Origin: Lepisosteus oculatus
Taxonomy: Eukaryota; Chordata; Actinopteri; Semionotiformes; Lepisosteidae
Length of the DNA: 64,000 bases
Assembly: GCF_040954835.1 (NCBI RefSeq)
Contig: NC_090707.1
Coordinates: 21,098,570 to 21,162,569 of the forward strand
Direction of reading: 5' to 3'
How positions within the stretch are numbered: position 1 is the stretch's first letter; every line of letters begins with the position of its first letter. Made by a program: the position numbers and the translations under genes. The notes below the pieces were generated by a model that did not search any database, was not told the origin of the DNA, and worked only from the letters and a program-made list of their open reading frames with translations. Below, piece after piece: positions 12,212-25,145 of the stretch.

Positions 12212-12785
12212 AGCAGCCATATCACACTGCAACTCACCACTAGCAGCCCACTGAAGCTAAGCAGGTGTGAGCCTGGTCAGTACCTGGATGGGAGACCGCC
12301 TGGGAAAACTAAGGTTGCTGCTGGAAGAGGTGTTAGTGGGGCCAGTAGGGGACGCTCACCCTGCGGTCAATGTGGGTCCTAATGCCCCACTATAGTGACG
12401 AGGACACTATACTGTAAACAGGCGCCGTCCTTTGGATGAGATATAAAACCAAGGTCCTGACTCTCTGTGGTCATTAAAAATCCCAGGGCGTTTCTCGAAA
12501 AGGAGGGGGTGCAACCCCGGTGTCCTGGCCAAATTTCCCATTGGCCCTTATCAATCTTGGCCTCCTAATAATCCCCATCTATGAATTAGCTTCATTACTC
12601 TGCTCTCCACCCCACTGATGGCTGATGTGTGGTGAGCATTCTGGCGCACTATGGCTGCCGTTGCATCATCCAGGTGGATGCTGCACATTGGTGGTGGTGG
12701 AGGGGAGTCCTCATTACCTGTAAAGTGCTTTGAGTGGAGTGTCAAGAAAAGCGCTAAAAAAGTGTAAGCAATTATGATTATTATT
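12212..12785 (+). repeat. 5S-rRNA-derived SINE, copy 1 (best preserved)
   Basis: The head resembles 5S rRNA: GAAGCTAAGCAGG (box A region), then GATGGGAGACCGCCTGGGAA, identical to the vertebrate 5S box C. A central body (GGTCATTAAAAATCCCAGGG, GGATGCTGCACATTGGTGG) and a tail (AAAGTGCTTTGAGTGGAG, GTGTAAGCAATTATGATTATT) are shared with copies 2 and 3. The structure fits the 5S-headed SINE3/DeuSINE type; I cannot confirm the subfamily. Confidence 0.85.
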
Positions 12786-13029
12786 TTTTTTTAGATTGAT
12801 CTGATTTATTTCTTGTGTAAAAAGTGCAGATTTCATTTATTTAATTCTATTAGATTTTACAACTTCTGATAAAAAGGATGATTAATTTCTACAAGAATTA
12901 ATTCATGTAGACATGTTAACATGGAAACGCTAACAAACGCCATTAATGTCATGTACCCTGTCACAAGACCCCAGGGGTAACTGAAGGGATGTTATATTGA
13001 AATTGTACAGGGCACTGGTATGACCTCCC

Positions 13030-13372
13030 TTAAGAGAATAATTCGAATAATGTGTAAGCATTTAGGTTACCATTATGCAAAAAAAGATGTTACTGCTCTA
13101 AAATCAGTCCAGAGAAAAGTGACAAGGCACATCCCAGGGCTCAAAGGAATGTCTTTACTCTAATCTGTACTAAATCTTTTTCAAATAAATCTTGAAATGA
13201 AACAAAAACTAAAGGACACAAGTGGAAAGTATGGGGAAGTGCAATGAAAGCTGAGAACAGGAAGCACGTCTTTACACAAAAGGTCGTGGGAGTCTGGAAC
13301 AATGTCGAGGCTACTACTCCTACTGTACTACTCATCTTTCAAGAAATGGCTAAATGAAGACCTTGGATCAAA
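13030..13372 (+). repeat. Non-LTR retrotransposon 3' fragment (CR1/L2-like)
   Basis: Broken frames read like the C-terminal end of a LINE reverse transcriptase: VQRKVTRHIPGLKG, KHVFTQKVVGVWNN and SFKKWLNEDL-like pieces separated by stops. Intergenic and dead. Confidence 0.55.
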
Positions 13373-14821
13373 AAAGCCCTCGGAAACATACAAACCTGAT
13401 GGTCTGAAAGCCTCCTCACATTCTCGACGTGTACTGCTCTTGTGTCCTTTGGCTTTAAAACATGACAATCATGTTTGAAATTATCTTCAAAGGTGTAAAG
13501 GAATGCTTCATGGGGAAAAAAAAACATTTCACTTTGTGGAAAAGAATAGAGCCTTCATGAATGTGTTTCTGAGAGATAAAAGTTCAAGATTTAAATGTGG
13601 TTACTTTCTAATAAGATTATAAATAGTATTTTAAAATATTTTTGCCTTTTATAAAAAATATTACTGAATATTTGATGCTATTGTACATGATCGTACAGTA
13701 CATGTAATTTATGGTGTCATTCAATAACATTACAAGATGGAGATATTGCACCTACAGTACATATACAAAATAGTGTATTTAAATGCATAGTGTGATTTAA
13801 AATCTTTTGTAATAGATTTGTATAACAAATGGATAAAAAGAACAAAATGAAAAGCTAAAAGCCAAAGTGAAAAGATACATTTACAAAGTGTGATTTAAAG
13901 GCTGTATTGTGACTTTATGACATGGGTTAGGGTCAATGTTGTGGAGCATAACACTGAATGGCCCAATTACCCAAGATATGTGGATGAGATTTAAGAATAC
14001 AGATATTTCTATCTTTTTGTCACGTTTCAAGTAGAGACTGAACAAATCATTCCAATAAGAGGGTTCTAGCCCATTTACAGATTTTATTTTAATTAAAATA
14101 TGTTCATCATGAAAATGTAAAATGAACTACTGAAAGTGATGGCAACAGTAAATGTAAACAAAATGTGGAATTACTCATCTTTTGTTAAAATAATCTACTG
14201 TTAAAAAACCTGAAATGATCTTTGTAACAGTTACAGTGATATTATTGGACATATCTGCATGATTATATAACCACTGTAATGATAAGATGCGACCAGAGGA
14301 CAGTGCCTAGTGTGATGGAAAATAATGTTACATATTAAAAAAATTATTAGAATCTAATAGATTCTAGAATCTAGAATCTAGAATCTTATAAAGAAACAAT
14401 GTTATCATGGTCAAAGAGGGGAATATGCATTTAATTAATGGTGTCTATTACATTCGCAGGCATGCCTTGGAGGTAAAAATCTATTTTTATCAGCTCAACA
14501 AGATCCGCATTTTGCATTTATTCATTAGTAGCCATCCTACCGTTCCTATGGCTTCGGGTTTCCTCATAAAAATCGTTAATTATTTACAGTACCACCTGCT
14601 TCATGTTTTGTGGTTCACAAGCGTTATTTCTACACTTATTGCCTGTTTCAAAAGACACCAATAGTAAAGGAAACAAATAATACATCCTCCCCCTATAACC
14701 TAGAGTTGTGAGGGACCATCGAGCGAAGGAGAAACAGCAGTCTGTGGTTACTTTAAAGGAAGTGTGATGGGTTAACTTTTCCTCTGTTAATCACTCCTCC
14801 CCTTGGACAGCTGAATAAAGA
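13373..14821. other. Upstream region of cyp27a1; no gene seen
   Basis: AT-rich. Contains a short tandem array of TAGAATC units at about 14345-14387. The last 150 bases before cyp27a1 are less AT-rich (CTCCTCCCCTTGG) and probably hold its promoter; no clear TATA box. Confidence 0.35.
14345..14387. repeat. Short tandem repeat of TAGAATC units
   Basis: About five 7-bp units with an internal inversion (AATAGATTCTAGAATC), giving a small palindrome around TTCTAGAA. Confidence 0.7.
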
Positions 14822-14854
14822 ATGTGCGTGTGTACAGTCTGGAATTCATTTTAG
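14822..14854 (+). promoter_or_regulatory. Possible upstream ORF of cyp27a1
   Basis: An ATG at 14822 opens a ten-codon frame that ends with TAG at 14852-14854, leaving two bases before the main start codon at 14857. If the transcript includes it, ribosomes would have to leak past it or re-initiate. Whether it lies in the mature 5' untranslated region is not known from the sequence. Confidence 0.4.
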
Positions 14855-14856
14855 TC

Positions 14857-17800
14857 ATGGCTGTGGCTTTAACTCGGAGGTCTGTGGAGAAAGGATTCCA
14901 ACGGCTTCACGAGCCTCTGGCAGTAACTTCCAGTCTAGCACTAAGACGAAATGGTGGGAGTTCTGCTACTTTGGCAGCCCAAGCTGATCGGGGAGAGCTC
15001 AAGTCTGGCAAGGACCTGCCAGGAACAACTACTTGGAAAACTCTATATCGCATGTTATTTAAAGGATATCGCAATAGATTGCATGAGTTGCAGGTAAAAA
15101 GGCTACTTTCCTCTTAAGCTTAGAATAATGGAAACTGTTCTGTATAACCAGACTTTTCCACGTCTGGATAACAATGGAGTAGTGGTATTCTTCCATATTG
15201 AGGAAAGGCAAGCAAGACTAATATAGTCACATATCGTGACTGTCGATTGTAAGTAGGATCAATACGTTTTATAAAGCAAAGCTGGGAAAATGAAGAAGCA
15301 AAAGGAGAAGATTTTACAGTTTTATTTTAGTCAAGGGCAATAGTTTTTTTTATAGTAACAAGTGTAACAATTGGTAGACATCGCCTCGTACAGTGACAAT
15401 TGAGCTGCTAATTGGGTACACGCTCTGTTTCTTGGTGCAAACAAAACAAGATGAAGCTTCTACTGTATGTGAAATTAAGATTGTTATTATGTAGTCACAT
15501 ACTAATGGTTTCTGCTACAGTATATTCAGTGATTATGTAGCGGAGCTGGTGCGGTGATGACCCGGGTTCACGCCCCAGGTGTGCGGGATGGAACGGGTGG
15601 TGGGGGGCACGACCCCGCGTGGAACCTGCGACCATCACAATTACAGCTGTTCTGTTGTCTCCTTTCAGACCTTTCTTATATCCTTCAACTAAACCGCTTT
15701 TTATATATGTGCTTCCACATTCAATCTAGAAAACATGTGGTGCCACTTGAAAGCATGGTTCACACATTCAGCAAAGAAAATATTTAAATAATTCTTAAAT
15801 TATTTAGCAATCTCAACTGGTAGTCTCTACCACATTCAACATGTCTTTTGTTTCGCTAAACGCGATATTGGCTTTTCTAGATTTACGAGAAGAAGCTTTA
15901 TGGTCCTCTGTATAGAGCCGCTGTGGGTAATTATAACACCGTGAACCTGAATACCGTGGAGCTGCTGGAGGAGCTGCTGAGAAAGGACGAGAAATATCCC
16001 TGCCGAGGGGACATGAGTCTGTGGACAGACTACCGAGACATGCGAGGTGTTGGCTATGGACCTTTCACCGAGTAAGACATAACTGCGTCACTGTTTTTTT
16101 AAAGCTATTATTTTAAACTGTTTCTGTTTGACACTAGTTCATATTTTCGGTACGAAAAACATTAAAAGTTTCATTGTCGCACACTTGCAACTGAGTAGCC
16201 TTTTAAAATAAAAATATCTTAATTACAAAGCATGAACTTACTCCCGTCATACACCCTTTCTGATTTTTTGTCTTTTTTAAAAAAAAAAGTTAATCTAATG
16301 AATAAGACTCTTACTGAAAGCTGTTAGGTGAGAGGCAAGAGACTTTATGCAACAAAGAGCGGTCATGAGAATTAAATCCACCGTAGCGAAAATTAGCTGG
16401 GGTTAAGGACCTCGCTCAGGGGTCCAGCGGAGTAGGCTTCCTCTGTCGGCCGTGGGATTTAAATCGGTAACCTTCCAGCCACAGTGCCACCGCTCCGCCC
16501 AACTTTACATTGTCCCACAAACAAAATGGACTGTGCAGCAATGTCCGAGTGCAAACTGCAAAAAAGTCTGGCCTGTTAACAATTAATGTGAAATTGAACT
16601 GTGATTACTAATAGTAATTGTATGGAAGGCAATGAAACTCTCCATAGTATACAGTATTGAGTCACGCACATAACATCATACAGTACCTCCATATTTGAAA
16701 ATATCCAGATGTGTCACTACATAGGAATTATTATCTCATGGAACTTGAACCACGTTTTCAGTTTTGAGTAACATACAAAATAGTATTCAAATGATCTAAA
16801 CCAATTTCTTCAAAAACAAAACCTTCCTCTTAAAAGCAACTGACAGCATCACACATCAGTGTATTGTGAAAAAATGAAGTCCTGTACTCTTTTTTTTTAA
16901 CCAGGGAAGGGGAGAAGTGGTACCACCTGCGTGCTATTCTAAACAAACGCATGCTGTATCCAAAAGATTCTGTGAAGTATGAGCCAGTGATCAACGAGGT
17001 TGTCTCAGATTTCATCAAAACACTATTCCACTTACGCCAGGCCAGTCCCACAGGGGACATGGTACAAAACCTATCAAATGAGCTTTATAGATTCTCTTTG
17101 GAAGGTATAGTACAATGTACTTCACATACTGTTCATAGCTTAATGTTAGAAGCTGTAACTCTTTCTTTGCAGACTGTTTCTGGAGAGCATTAAATGGAAA
17201 CTGCAATGCTTTTCTTACAACTACAGTAAAAGTAAAATGTACACAGTAATGTGTAAAACCTCCAATTTATATCACAAAATAATAACAATTTCCTGGTGTG
17301 CACAAGGCCGTGTTCTGCAATTCAGAATGAGGCAACAACCTTCCAGTGATGTATTGTGGCCGTAGAACTTTGTAAAGAAGCAGGCTTGAGAATTCATCTC
17401 TTTTAATCCAATAGAAATATTGCTTTTGATTTTGACACGGTTTTGCTAACAAATACTACTAACTTGTTCCAATGTGATCTGCATGCAGAGCTAACATTTC
17501 TGTGGTGAAATGTCTGCTGCACAACCTGTACTTATTTGCTCCTATATCACATAACATTAGTAATTACAGTGATTAGTGAGCAGGAAGGGTTGCATCACCT
17601 TGAAATTCGTGGAAACTCAAATGGAGACTTTCACAAAGTTAGAGATTTTGTGCTTAATTCGAAATTCGTAATTTTTTTCTAGAAGGTCAATACATTTAGT
17701 TTTTTGCCAAGATTTAATAACCAGTCTGAGAAATTCGGACTAATTTATAACGCAATGCATTTTCTATTTAATAAAGAGCTTTCAATATTCAAGTATTTTA

Positions 17801-20800
17801 ATGAAACTCAGACAGATCTTTTTTCTTATTGTAGTTCTCGTGTTGTTTGTCTTTCATATTTTATAAGATATAAAAATTCTTATAAAATATGAAATTTCTT
17901 ATAAAATATGAAATTTCTCCTTGACCAGCAAATAAGAACTGGTCAAAGAGAAATTTCAGTACAAACATAAATTCAACACAAATCATACTAAATTGCAGTT
18001 TCAAATGTATTACAGTAGGTAATTCTCTAATAACTACATGCACTAAATCATCTCCGTAATGCTGCATTGCCAATCTCGTAAACCAATCCTCTCAGTAAAG
18101 TGTAGTATGACAGAAATGATCCTTTCTGTTTGAACAAGGAGAGGTATATTGTACTTAAAGATTCACAGGTAATTTGGCATAATGTGGCATTATGGAGCTG
18201 TTCTTGGTTCTTTCCTTGTAATTTGATTTTGTCTGTAGTGTTCATACACAAGGATAAGATAATTGGTGCAAACAGAAAGCAAAAGCTCATTTCAAATACA
18301 TGGCATTATGAGTTAGTGATTTTAATGTTGTCTACCTCTGTGTGGAAAACAGGCATCTCCTCCATTCTATTCGAAACAAGAATTGGCTGCCTGGAGAGGG
18401 AAATACCACCTGAGACCCAACACTTCATTGACTCCATTGCCAAAATGTTCTTCTACAGCTCGATTGTTTCTGTCCTACCAAAATGGACTCAGAATTATCT
18501 GCCCTTTTGGAAGAAGTACATTTCTGGTTGGGATGGCATCTTTGACTTTGGTAAGCAAATAAGAAGCATCTAATGTATATTGTTCAGTTATGTTGTTGGC
18601 TAAAAATCACCTGATACACTGCTGCATAACAAAACGTGCTGACATGAAGAATAAGGCAACAAATGTCCAGCACCTAGAATGTTAATGTTTACTGCTGTAT
18701 GCTTATCATGACAGAACTTGAATGCTGGTCACGATCCTCAGATATATTAAAATAAATGTGTATTTTGTTTTGGATTCCAGCTGAAAAGCTGATTGACAAG
18801 AAGATTGAGGACATTCAGTCCCGGCTGAACCAAGGCGAAACAGTGGAGGGGGAGTATCTCACATACTTGCTCTCTAGCACTAAATTGACCAACAGGGACG
18901 TGTATGGCAGCATAACGGAGCTCTTATTAGCAGGAGTGGATACGGTAACTACCTAGCTGAGGGCGATGTTGAATTATAATATGTTGCGTTTGCTGACAGT
19001 AGAAACATCTTTTTAATTGACCTCAAATTCCAACCAAATTGTTAAATTGCTTGTTGACTCGTTTTCCTGCTGTCCCGCCTGTTTTTGCCACAGATGATAA
19101 GAAATCGATCCCGCTCCATTCACATCTGAGCACATGGGTTGGTGTCACAGGCAATGTGGCATTGCTAGATCAAGTCAGCCCTTGATTTGTCTTCTAATCT
19201 AAGCTCCTGAACCTCGTCACTTTGATCTCGTCTTCTAGACTTCCAACACGATGATGTGGGCTTTGTACAGGCTCTCTCATGAGCAGGAAGCCCAGGACAC
19301 ACTATATCGGGAGGTGGCAGGCATTGTACCTGAGGGCAGTATTCCCACTGCTCAAGATATCACTCACATGCCTTATCTCAGGGCTGTCATCAAAGAGACA
19401 CTGAGGTACTGTATGGAGTGCTATCAAGGCCATGCTGTGCAATCCACTTGGTAAAGGAGTTTTTAGGAAGCTAAAAATTAACTCATGTACAAAGACAATC
19501 TTAGTGGTAAAATGATTTTTGGATAGTGAACTTTATCAGAAAACACAGATGTTATCTTCATAGATTTCTTTGAGCAAACAACATCACCAATGTCAGAGCT
19601 TTTTGGGAAAATCTAATTACTCTGATGCAATGAGTATGCATTGCTCTTCTATTACTTCAACAGACTCATTGAGCTTAAAATGACAGGACCTTATACATTT
19701 ACAGAATCTTGCATGTAAAATATCCTACGTGTTTACAGATATATAGCACGTTACACTATTATTAACATATTTAGGGACAAATAAAAACAAATATTTGGAC
19801 AGCAATTACTATATTTGTACTGAAATATAAATACATTTAAAAAACATTTTTATCTAAAGGCTTTCAGGTAAAAATAAAAGTTTACACACTCTTCCAGAAG
19901 CAATGTGATGTGTCAATGTTTGTGTACAGTTAATATTGTCTGTATCTTATGGTTATTTTAGAGAGATGTTTAGAATACTGTTAGGTCTGTGAAAAATGCA
20001 GATTAATCTCAGATGCTGGAACAAATATATTTCTCTGTTGTGACATCATGTCTTTGTATTGCAGGATGTATCCAGTTGTACCCTTTAATGCCCGAGTAAT
20101 GTTAGAACAGGATGTGGTGGTAGGGGGCCATTATTTCCCTAAGAATGTGAGTATGGCCAGGATTATTGTTGACCTGATTTTATGTAACCTTTTTGTTTTG
20201 CATTTCGAATAGTGTTGCAGATTTCCAAGATTGTACTACTGTACAGGTATGTCAGTCTTGTAAACGCACGAACCATCAGTGTTTTTTATTTCACATTATA
20301 GGCAGTTTGCATGTGCACATTATGACAAGTGAGTAAAATTTTCATAACTGATGCCCTGTTGTTTGGAACATTTTGTACAGCAGATACAGTAATTATGCAT
20401 ATTCTGTTAAGAATTAGGGAAAACCTGGTAAACATAAACATAAAAACCGTTTTGAGAAGTAGCAAAGGGTAAGCAGGGGAGAAAAACATGTTTTGTTTTT
20501 CCTTGGGAGTCATTTTGACTTGTGTAGGCCCATCAAAACCAGACACTACAATGTGTTACTCTTTTCTCCCATGGTAAGTTACAGCAGCTAGTTTTCAGAG
20601 GCCAGAGTATATGGCATGCTTACAGCTTCCTTCACCTCCTGCAATGTCTTCCCAGACCACCTTTGTGATGTGCCACTATGCGATTGGCCAGGATGAGAGT
20701 GTTTTCCCAGAGCCATGGAAATTCAAACCAGAGCGCTGGTTGAGAGATGGGAGAGCCAGGCCCAATCCCTTTGGCTCCATTCCCTTTGGCTTCGGGGTGC

Positions 20801-22738
20801 GAGGCTGTGCAGGTCGCAGAATTGCTGAACTGGAGATGCACCTGGCCCTGGCACGGGTAAGACAAGATTCGCCATCAGAGGCCAGCTGCTACATTCAGAA
20901 TGCAAATGCCGATCTGATCAAGAAAGGTGGCTCTCTGTTAAGTGCAGATGTTTAACAAGGACAAAAAAAAGACACCAAGAGAATCTTATTCTCTTAATCT
21001 TAAATATTATGCTCCTTGCACCAGTTACACGTTTTCTGTACTAAAATAAGAGAGACCATTACCTGCTGTGGCACTTGAGGAATAGAGAGGAAGATAACAA
21101 ACTCTCTGGTGTAACAGGGCAGCAGTAGTTGCAAGGTTAGTTCACATGACATTAAAGTAAATGCATGTGGGTTGTGCACACAATTGAGCATGCCACCTGA
21201 ATAATACAGCTGCACAACAAAACAGCACAGCCCTCTGCTGCAGCTGATGTCCATTAGCTGATCTTTTTAAGAAAGGGTTAGATCAGGAGAGAGGAGACTG
21301 CTCACATGGGACAGAAAGAACATCGGAGAACATGCGCACAACTTTACAGTCAGTCAAGGGAGTCCAATCTGCAAGGTTAGAACACTTAGTGAAAGGTTAT
21401 AAAGCTCTTAGTAAAGAGCAGCCCGAGAGGAGGAGGAGCAATGGTTAGCTCCCACCAATGGTTAACATTATTGGCTTGGAGCTCTGGTCTAGCCCCTTGG
21501 GTAAAGGAGTGGAAACCATCCTATTGCTGTCAAGCAAGGAGTTTCCTGTAACCAACAACTTGGAGAAGTAGTGGCAGAACCAGTTGTTCCAGTGTCAGGA
21601 TGTTTGTCAGGTAACAGTTACAGTAAAATAGTTTTGGCCCACTGGGATCAACAAGGTGACCGACAATAGGTGACTACTAATACCAACATACTGGAGAAAA
21701 AGGTTAAAAAAAAGGCAGAAAGCTTAGTTCTCTCATTCCAGATCAGGAATTGGTTAGTCCAATTCTGACATCAGCTGTGGTAAACATTTTCCAATTTTAA
21801 ATGTTAGATGGGATATATGGTTTGTCCCAGTAACAGGATGGAGTAACTAAATTGATTACGGTTTTGGTTGAACAAAAGTTGTGGTTGTGGTTTTTGTTGA
21901 GGTTACAAACCCAAAACAGGATTTGGGTTGTCAAGGAGAGTGACCTCAGGAGGGCTGAGGAAGGGAGAAGGCTCCCTAGCCATAAATCCCACCGTACTCT
22001 GGAGGATATTGGAGGTTGGAGTCCATCATGAGGAATGGGTTAAGAGATTCTGCAGTGTTTAAGGCCTTGTGTTTGTGTGAAAGGTGGTAGTGTGAGAGCA
22101 CCAAAGAGATCGGTTGTCTGGAGAACAGAAGCCCTGACTTCAGCCGGTTGCTGACAGTTTTCCCCAGGGGGAGACAACACTAACAAGAAATAATCCTGGT
22201 GGGGATTACAGGCTTACTGTCCTCGTGCTCTGGTACTTAGTTACGGCTTCAGTTATGGCTTAAACACAACAACGCAGTAGGTCTTTGTGAAGCTTAAGAT
22301 GTTACTGAAGGCTGGAGTGAGTGTGCTCTGGGAGATGGTGGTTCAGGAGGTCTGGTTATACTCAGAGAAGTTTAACAACAAGACAGTAATAAGAAAACCA
22401 GTCTCAAGTCAGCTAAAACACCATAAAAATACTTTGGGTAGCTACAAAGTTGTGATTTGTGAGTGTTGATATCCATAAGGAGTTTCTAACCAAAAGGCTT
22501 TTACAGAATGCTAGATATGATTAAGTATTTAATCAGTAATTTAAAAGGGTTTTGTATGAAAAAAAATAGGAAAGAAAACGGCTATTTCTCACTTCTTGTC
22601 TTACAGATAATAAGGCTCTTTGAAATAAGACCAGACACCAGGATGGGAGAAGTCAAAGCTTTCCACCGGACTGTACTAGTGGCAGACAGACAGGTCAACT
22701 TGCACTTCATAGAAAGGAAGGGAAGCTCTGCTCAGTGA
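14857..22738 (+). CDS. cyp27a1: Mitochondrial sterol 27-hydroxylase-type cytochrome P450, complete, 9 exons
   Basis: Mitochondrial P450 of the CYP27A group, which oxidises the sterol side chain (bile-acid synthesis, 27-hydroxycholesterol) with electrons from adrenodoxin. Exons: 14857-15093, 15881-16071, 16905-17104, 18353-18550, 18781-18944, 19239-19405, 20065-20146, 20656-20856, 22607-22738; phases agree and the sum gives 523 residues (human 531). The N-terminus ([17 protein letters not shown]) is basic and lacks acidic residues at first, as expected for a mitochondrial presequence. I-helix AGVDTTS (326-332), ExxR as ETLR (383-386), and heme loop [10 protein letters not shown] with Cys464 are all intact. 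The start ATG at 14857 has G at -3 and +4; the open frame extends upstream only through a GTG. The acceptor at 20655 is needed to read KN-TTFVMCH, as in human CYP27A1. A fish-specific CYP27A paralogue is the main alternative. Confidence 0.93.
15535..15650. repeat. GC-rich insert in cyp27a1 intron 1, probable repeat
   Basis: A sharply GC-rich island (GGTGATGACCCGGGTTCACG to GCGACCATCACA) within AT-rich intron. The CGGGTTCACGCC part resembles a tRNA-type B box, suggesting a SINE head. No second copy in the window. Confidence 0.35.
16395..16500 (-). repeat. SINE/LINE fragment in cyp27a1 intron 2
   Basis: Antisense tail of an ordinary fish repeat, recognisable by TCGGTAACCTTCCAG and ACAGTGCCACCGC. 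Confidence 0.45.
17862..17925. repeat. Short tandem duplication
   Basis: About two and a half copies of TTATAAAATATGAAATTTC in cyp27a1 intron 3. Confidence 0.75.
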
Positions 22739-22908
22739 ATTGCTTACAGTTCAATGGGGTTATCACATTTGAATGAAGAAATATAGCTGGAGTACTCTGG
22801 ATACCCTGTCTGTCCCCTGGTTAGGTTCTGTGTATTTCTCTTGTATTTTTGCTTTAATGAAGAAGACAATGTAAGAAACAAAAGCTTCTTTTTATATAAA
22901 TGCATATT

Positions 22909-22914
22909 AATAAA
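22909..22914 (+). terminator. Possible cyp27a1 polyadenylation signal
   Basis: AATAAA about 170 bases after the cyp27a1 stop codon. Confidence 0.45.
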
Positions 22915-23574
22915 TGTCAAATGGCAAGCCTGCATAGAAATCTGGCCAGATGGTAACAGTTTAGATGGTAACCAAGTTTTTTTTAACATCTGCTCGGGGA
23001 TGCATGTTCACATTCCATTGAGCAAAAGAAGCATTAGTTTATTTTAGAACAGCTTTCCTAAAACAAAAGAGCATTATTATTTCATGGGCATGAAACAACA
23101 TTTATTAATAAAACAAGATGTTAATTGATTATCAGAAGGCTGTGTATACCTGGAAGGGTCACACCAATCCAGAGTCTATGCTGGCAGCACAGGATAGGCA
23201 TTACCATATCTCTGGTCCTAGAGAACTACTGTCTGCTGGGTGTGTGCTTCAGCTGATATTTAAAACAATACGTTTCAAAAAATGTTTCTCTTTAGTTTGC
23301 ATAAGTTCACACTTTGTTCTATGAATCCAGCTGCTTCTGCAGCACAGCTCTGTCTGTAAACAACATTTTTAGGATAAAACACTTTTTCTCTTTCCATTAC
23401 ACCAGGTTGATACCAATAACAAATTCCATTCAAGATCGTAAGAGCTGAAAGCAAACTTTAAAATACACCCCCAAATAAAAGTGAACCTGGCAAGCGTTCA
23501 CTTTAGGCAATTAGGCATGAATACGAAATTGAAGAAAAAATCAAAAGAGACAGTGCTCTCCCAGGACGAGGGTA
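22915..23574. other. Intergenic, nothing recognised
   Basis: Downstream of cyp27a1; AT-rich, short open frames only. Confidence 0.35.
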
Positions 23575-23810
23575 GAAAATCACTAGCATGAATTGCACTG
23601 GGTGCAGTCTGCATAGGACACCAGTCTATAGCTGGGCACAAACACAATTTAGAGACAAGACAGTTAGCCTAGTTAACATGTCTTTAGAAGGTGGAAAGTA
23701 GACCCAGAGTACCCTGAGAAAATTCATGCAAACACACAAAAAACACATGAACACCACACACATAACATGCTTGACCAGAATTCCACCCAGAGCCCTGGAG
23801 TGTCAATGAA
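23575..23810 (-). repeat. LINE/SINE fragment (antisense)
   Basis: Degraded copy of the common fish repeat: GGACACCAGTCTATAG, CAATTTAGAGACA, ATTCATGCAAACAC, TTCCACCCAGAGCCCTG. Confidence 0.65.
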
Positions 23811-24964
23811 CAGACGACTGTCATGGCACCCTAAATCAACATATGAGATGAAAACGTTTTGAATGCTTGGCTAGATTGCAATATAGCTGGACAATTATAG
23901 GCAAAACCTACTGCTATTTTAATAATTCATCAGTTAAAAGCATTGTATCAAAGCTCAGAGAATTGTTACAGAAATGCAAAATATATTTTAGTCTGCTTAA
24001 ATGTATGCTCTGCTTTCAAATGAAGTCTTTTTTTTTCATTTTTTCGGGAACTGTTGCTGGTTTAATTATAACTTAACCTTGAACCACCTTCACCAATATG
24101 TAGTAAATAGAGGATTTCACCAACAATAACTAGAAAAGATTGTGTGGGAATTTCCTGACATCTATTGCAATACCTTACTTATTCAAATAAAGATTAAATC
24201 TTGTTTGCATGCAACAGTGTTTTGATGATATCTGTTCCCTGTAGATATCAGTTCTGTTTCTTATTGCACACTTGTGGAATTTGTGAAAGTGTTATATCTC
24301 CCTGGTTTATGGTTTCCTCATTATTAAAGATATTATTAAGATAAGTACAGATAGTTATATTTGAAATGAGAACATTTTTGGAAATGAAATACAGTACAAC
24401 ACTAGTAGTGGATTTCCTGATGATTGTGGCAACATCGTTTTTAAAGCACAGTCAAATGTTTAGCTTAAGTTGAAACGTTGCCTGTTCCTTGTTTGCACAC
24501 TTTGTATTTCATTGAGGCACAGTATACAGTACTGTATACAGGAAACAGACACATAATCTCACAGTCTCGTGCTCTGGAGGTTTTTAAAGGGCAGAGTACA
24601 GCAACAGAAACAGCACATACTGCAGGTCTGGGAAGATGTTAACACCATTACCTGAAAAGTAAATGGCTCTTATGTTTTAGTCTACTAGACAAAAACCTGA
24701 CTAGAAAAAGTGATCAACATTCCCGAATAACTGGTCATTGGATTATACTTTCTTTGTTGGTCTTTAAAAATATTCCCATACCCTGGAGGCCCTTTTACAT
24801 TCTGTGTTTAAAATATGTTGTTTGGATAATTGCAATTTTTTTGCTCCTGTTCCATAGAACCCAAGAGAAAAAATGGAGTTACCCTCACAGGTCTCTCACA
24901 GGAAACATACTCTGGATCTTTGGATGCTGACTACAGGACACGCAAATATACTGTATACAGTGAC

Positions 24965-25145
24965 AATTCTGAGATGCCAATTAACCTAGCCAACATGTCA
25001 ACCAACATGTAGGTTGGAGAAAACCAGATTATCACCCAAAGACAACCCACGTGTACGGGAGGAACATGCCAACTCTCCACAGAAGGATCCAGTCCAGAAT
25101 GAAACCCAGGACCCATTTGTCTAAGCATTGAGCAGTCCTTGCACA
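24965..25145 (-). repeat. LINE/SINE fragment (antisense)
   Basis: Same family as 23575-23810: GCCAATTAACCTAGCC, GAACATGCCAACTCTCC, GAAACCCAGGACCC. Confidence 0.65.
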
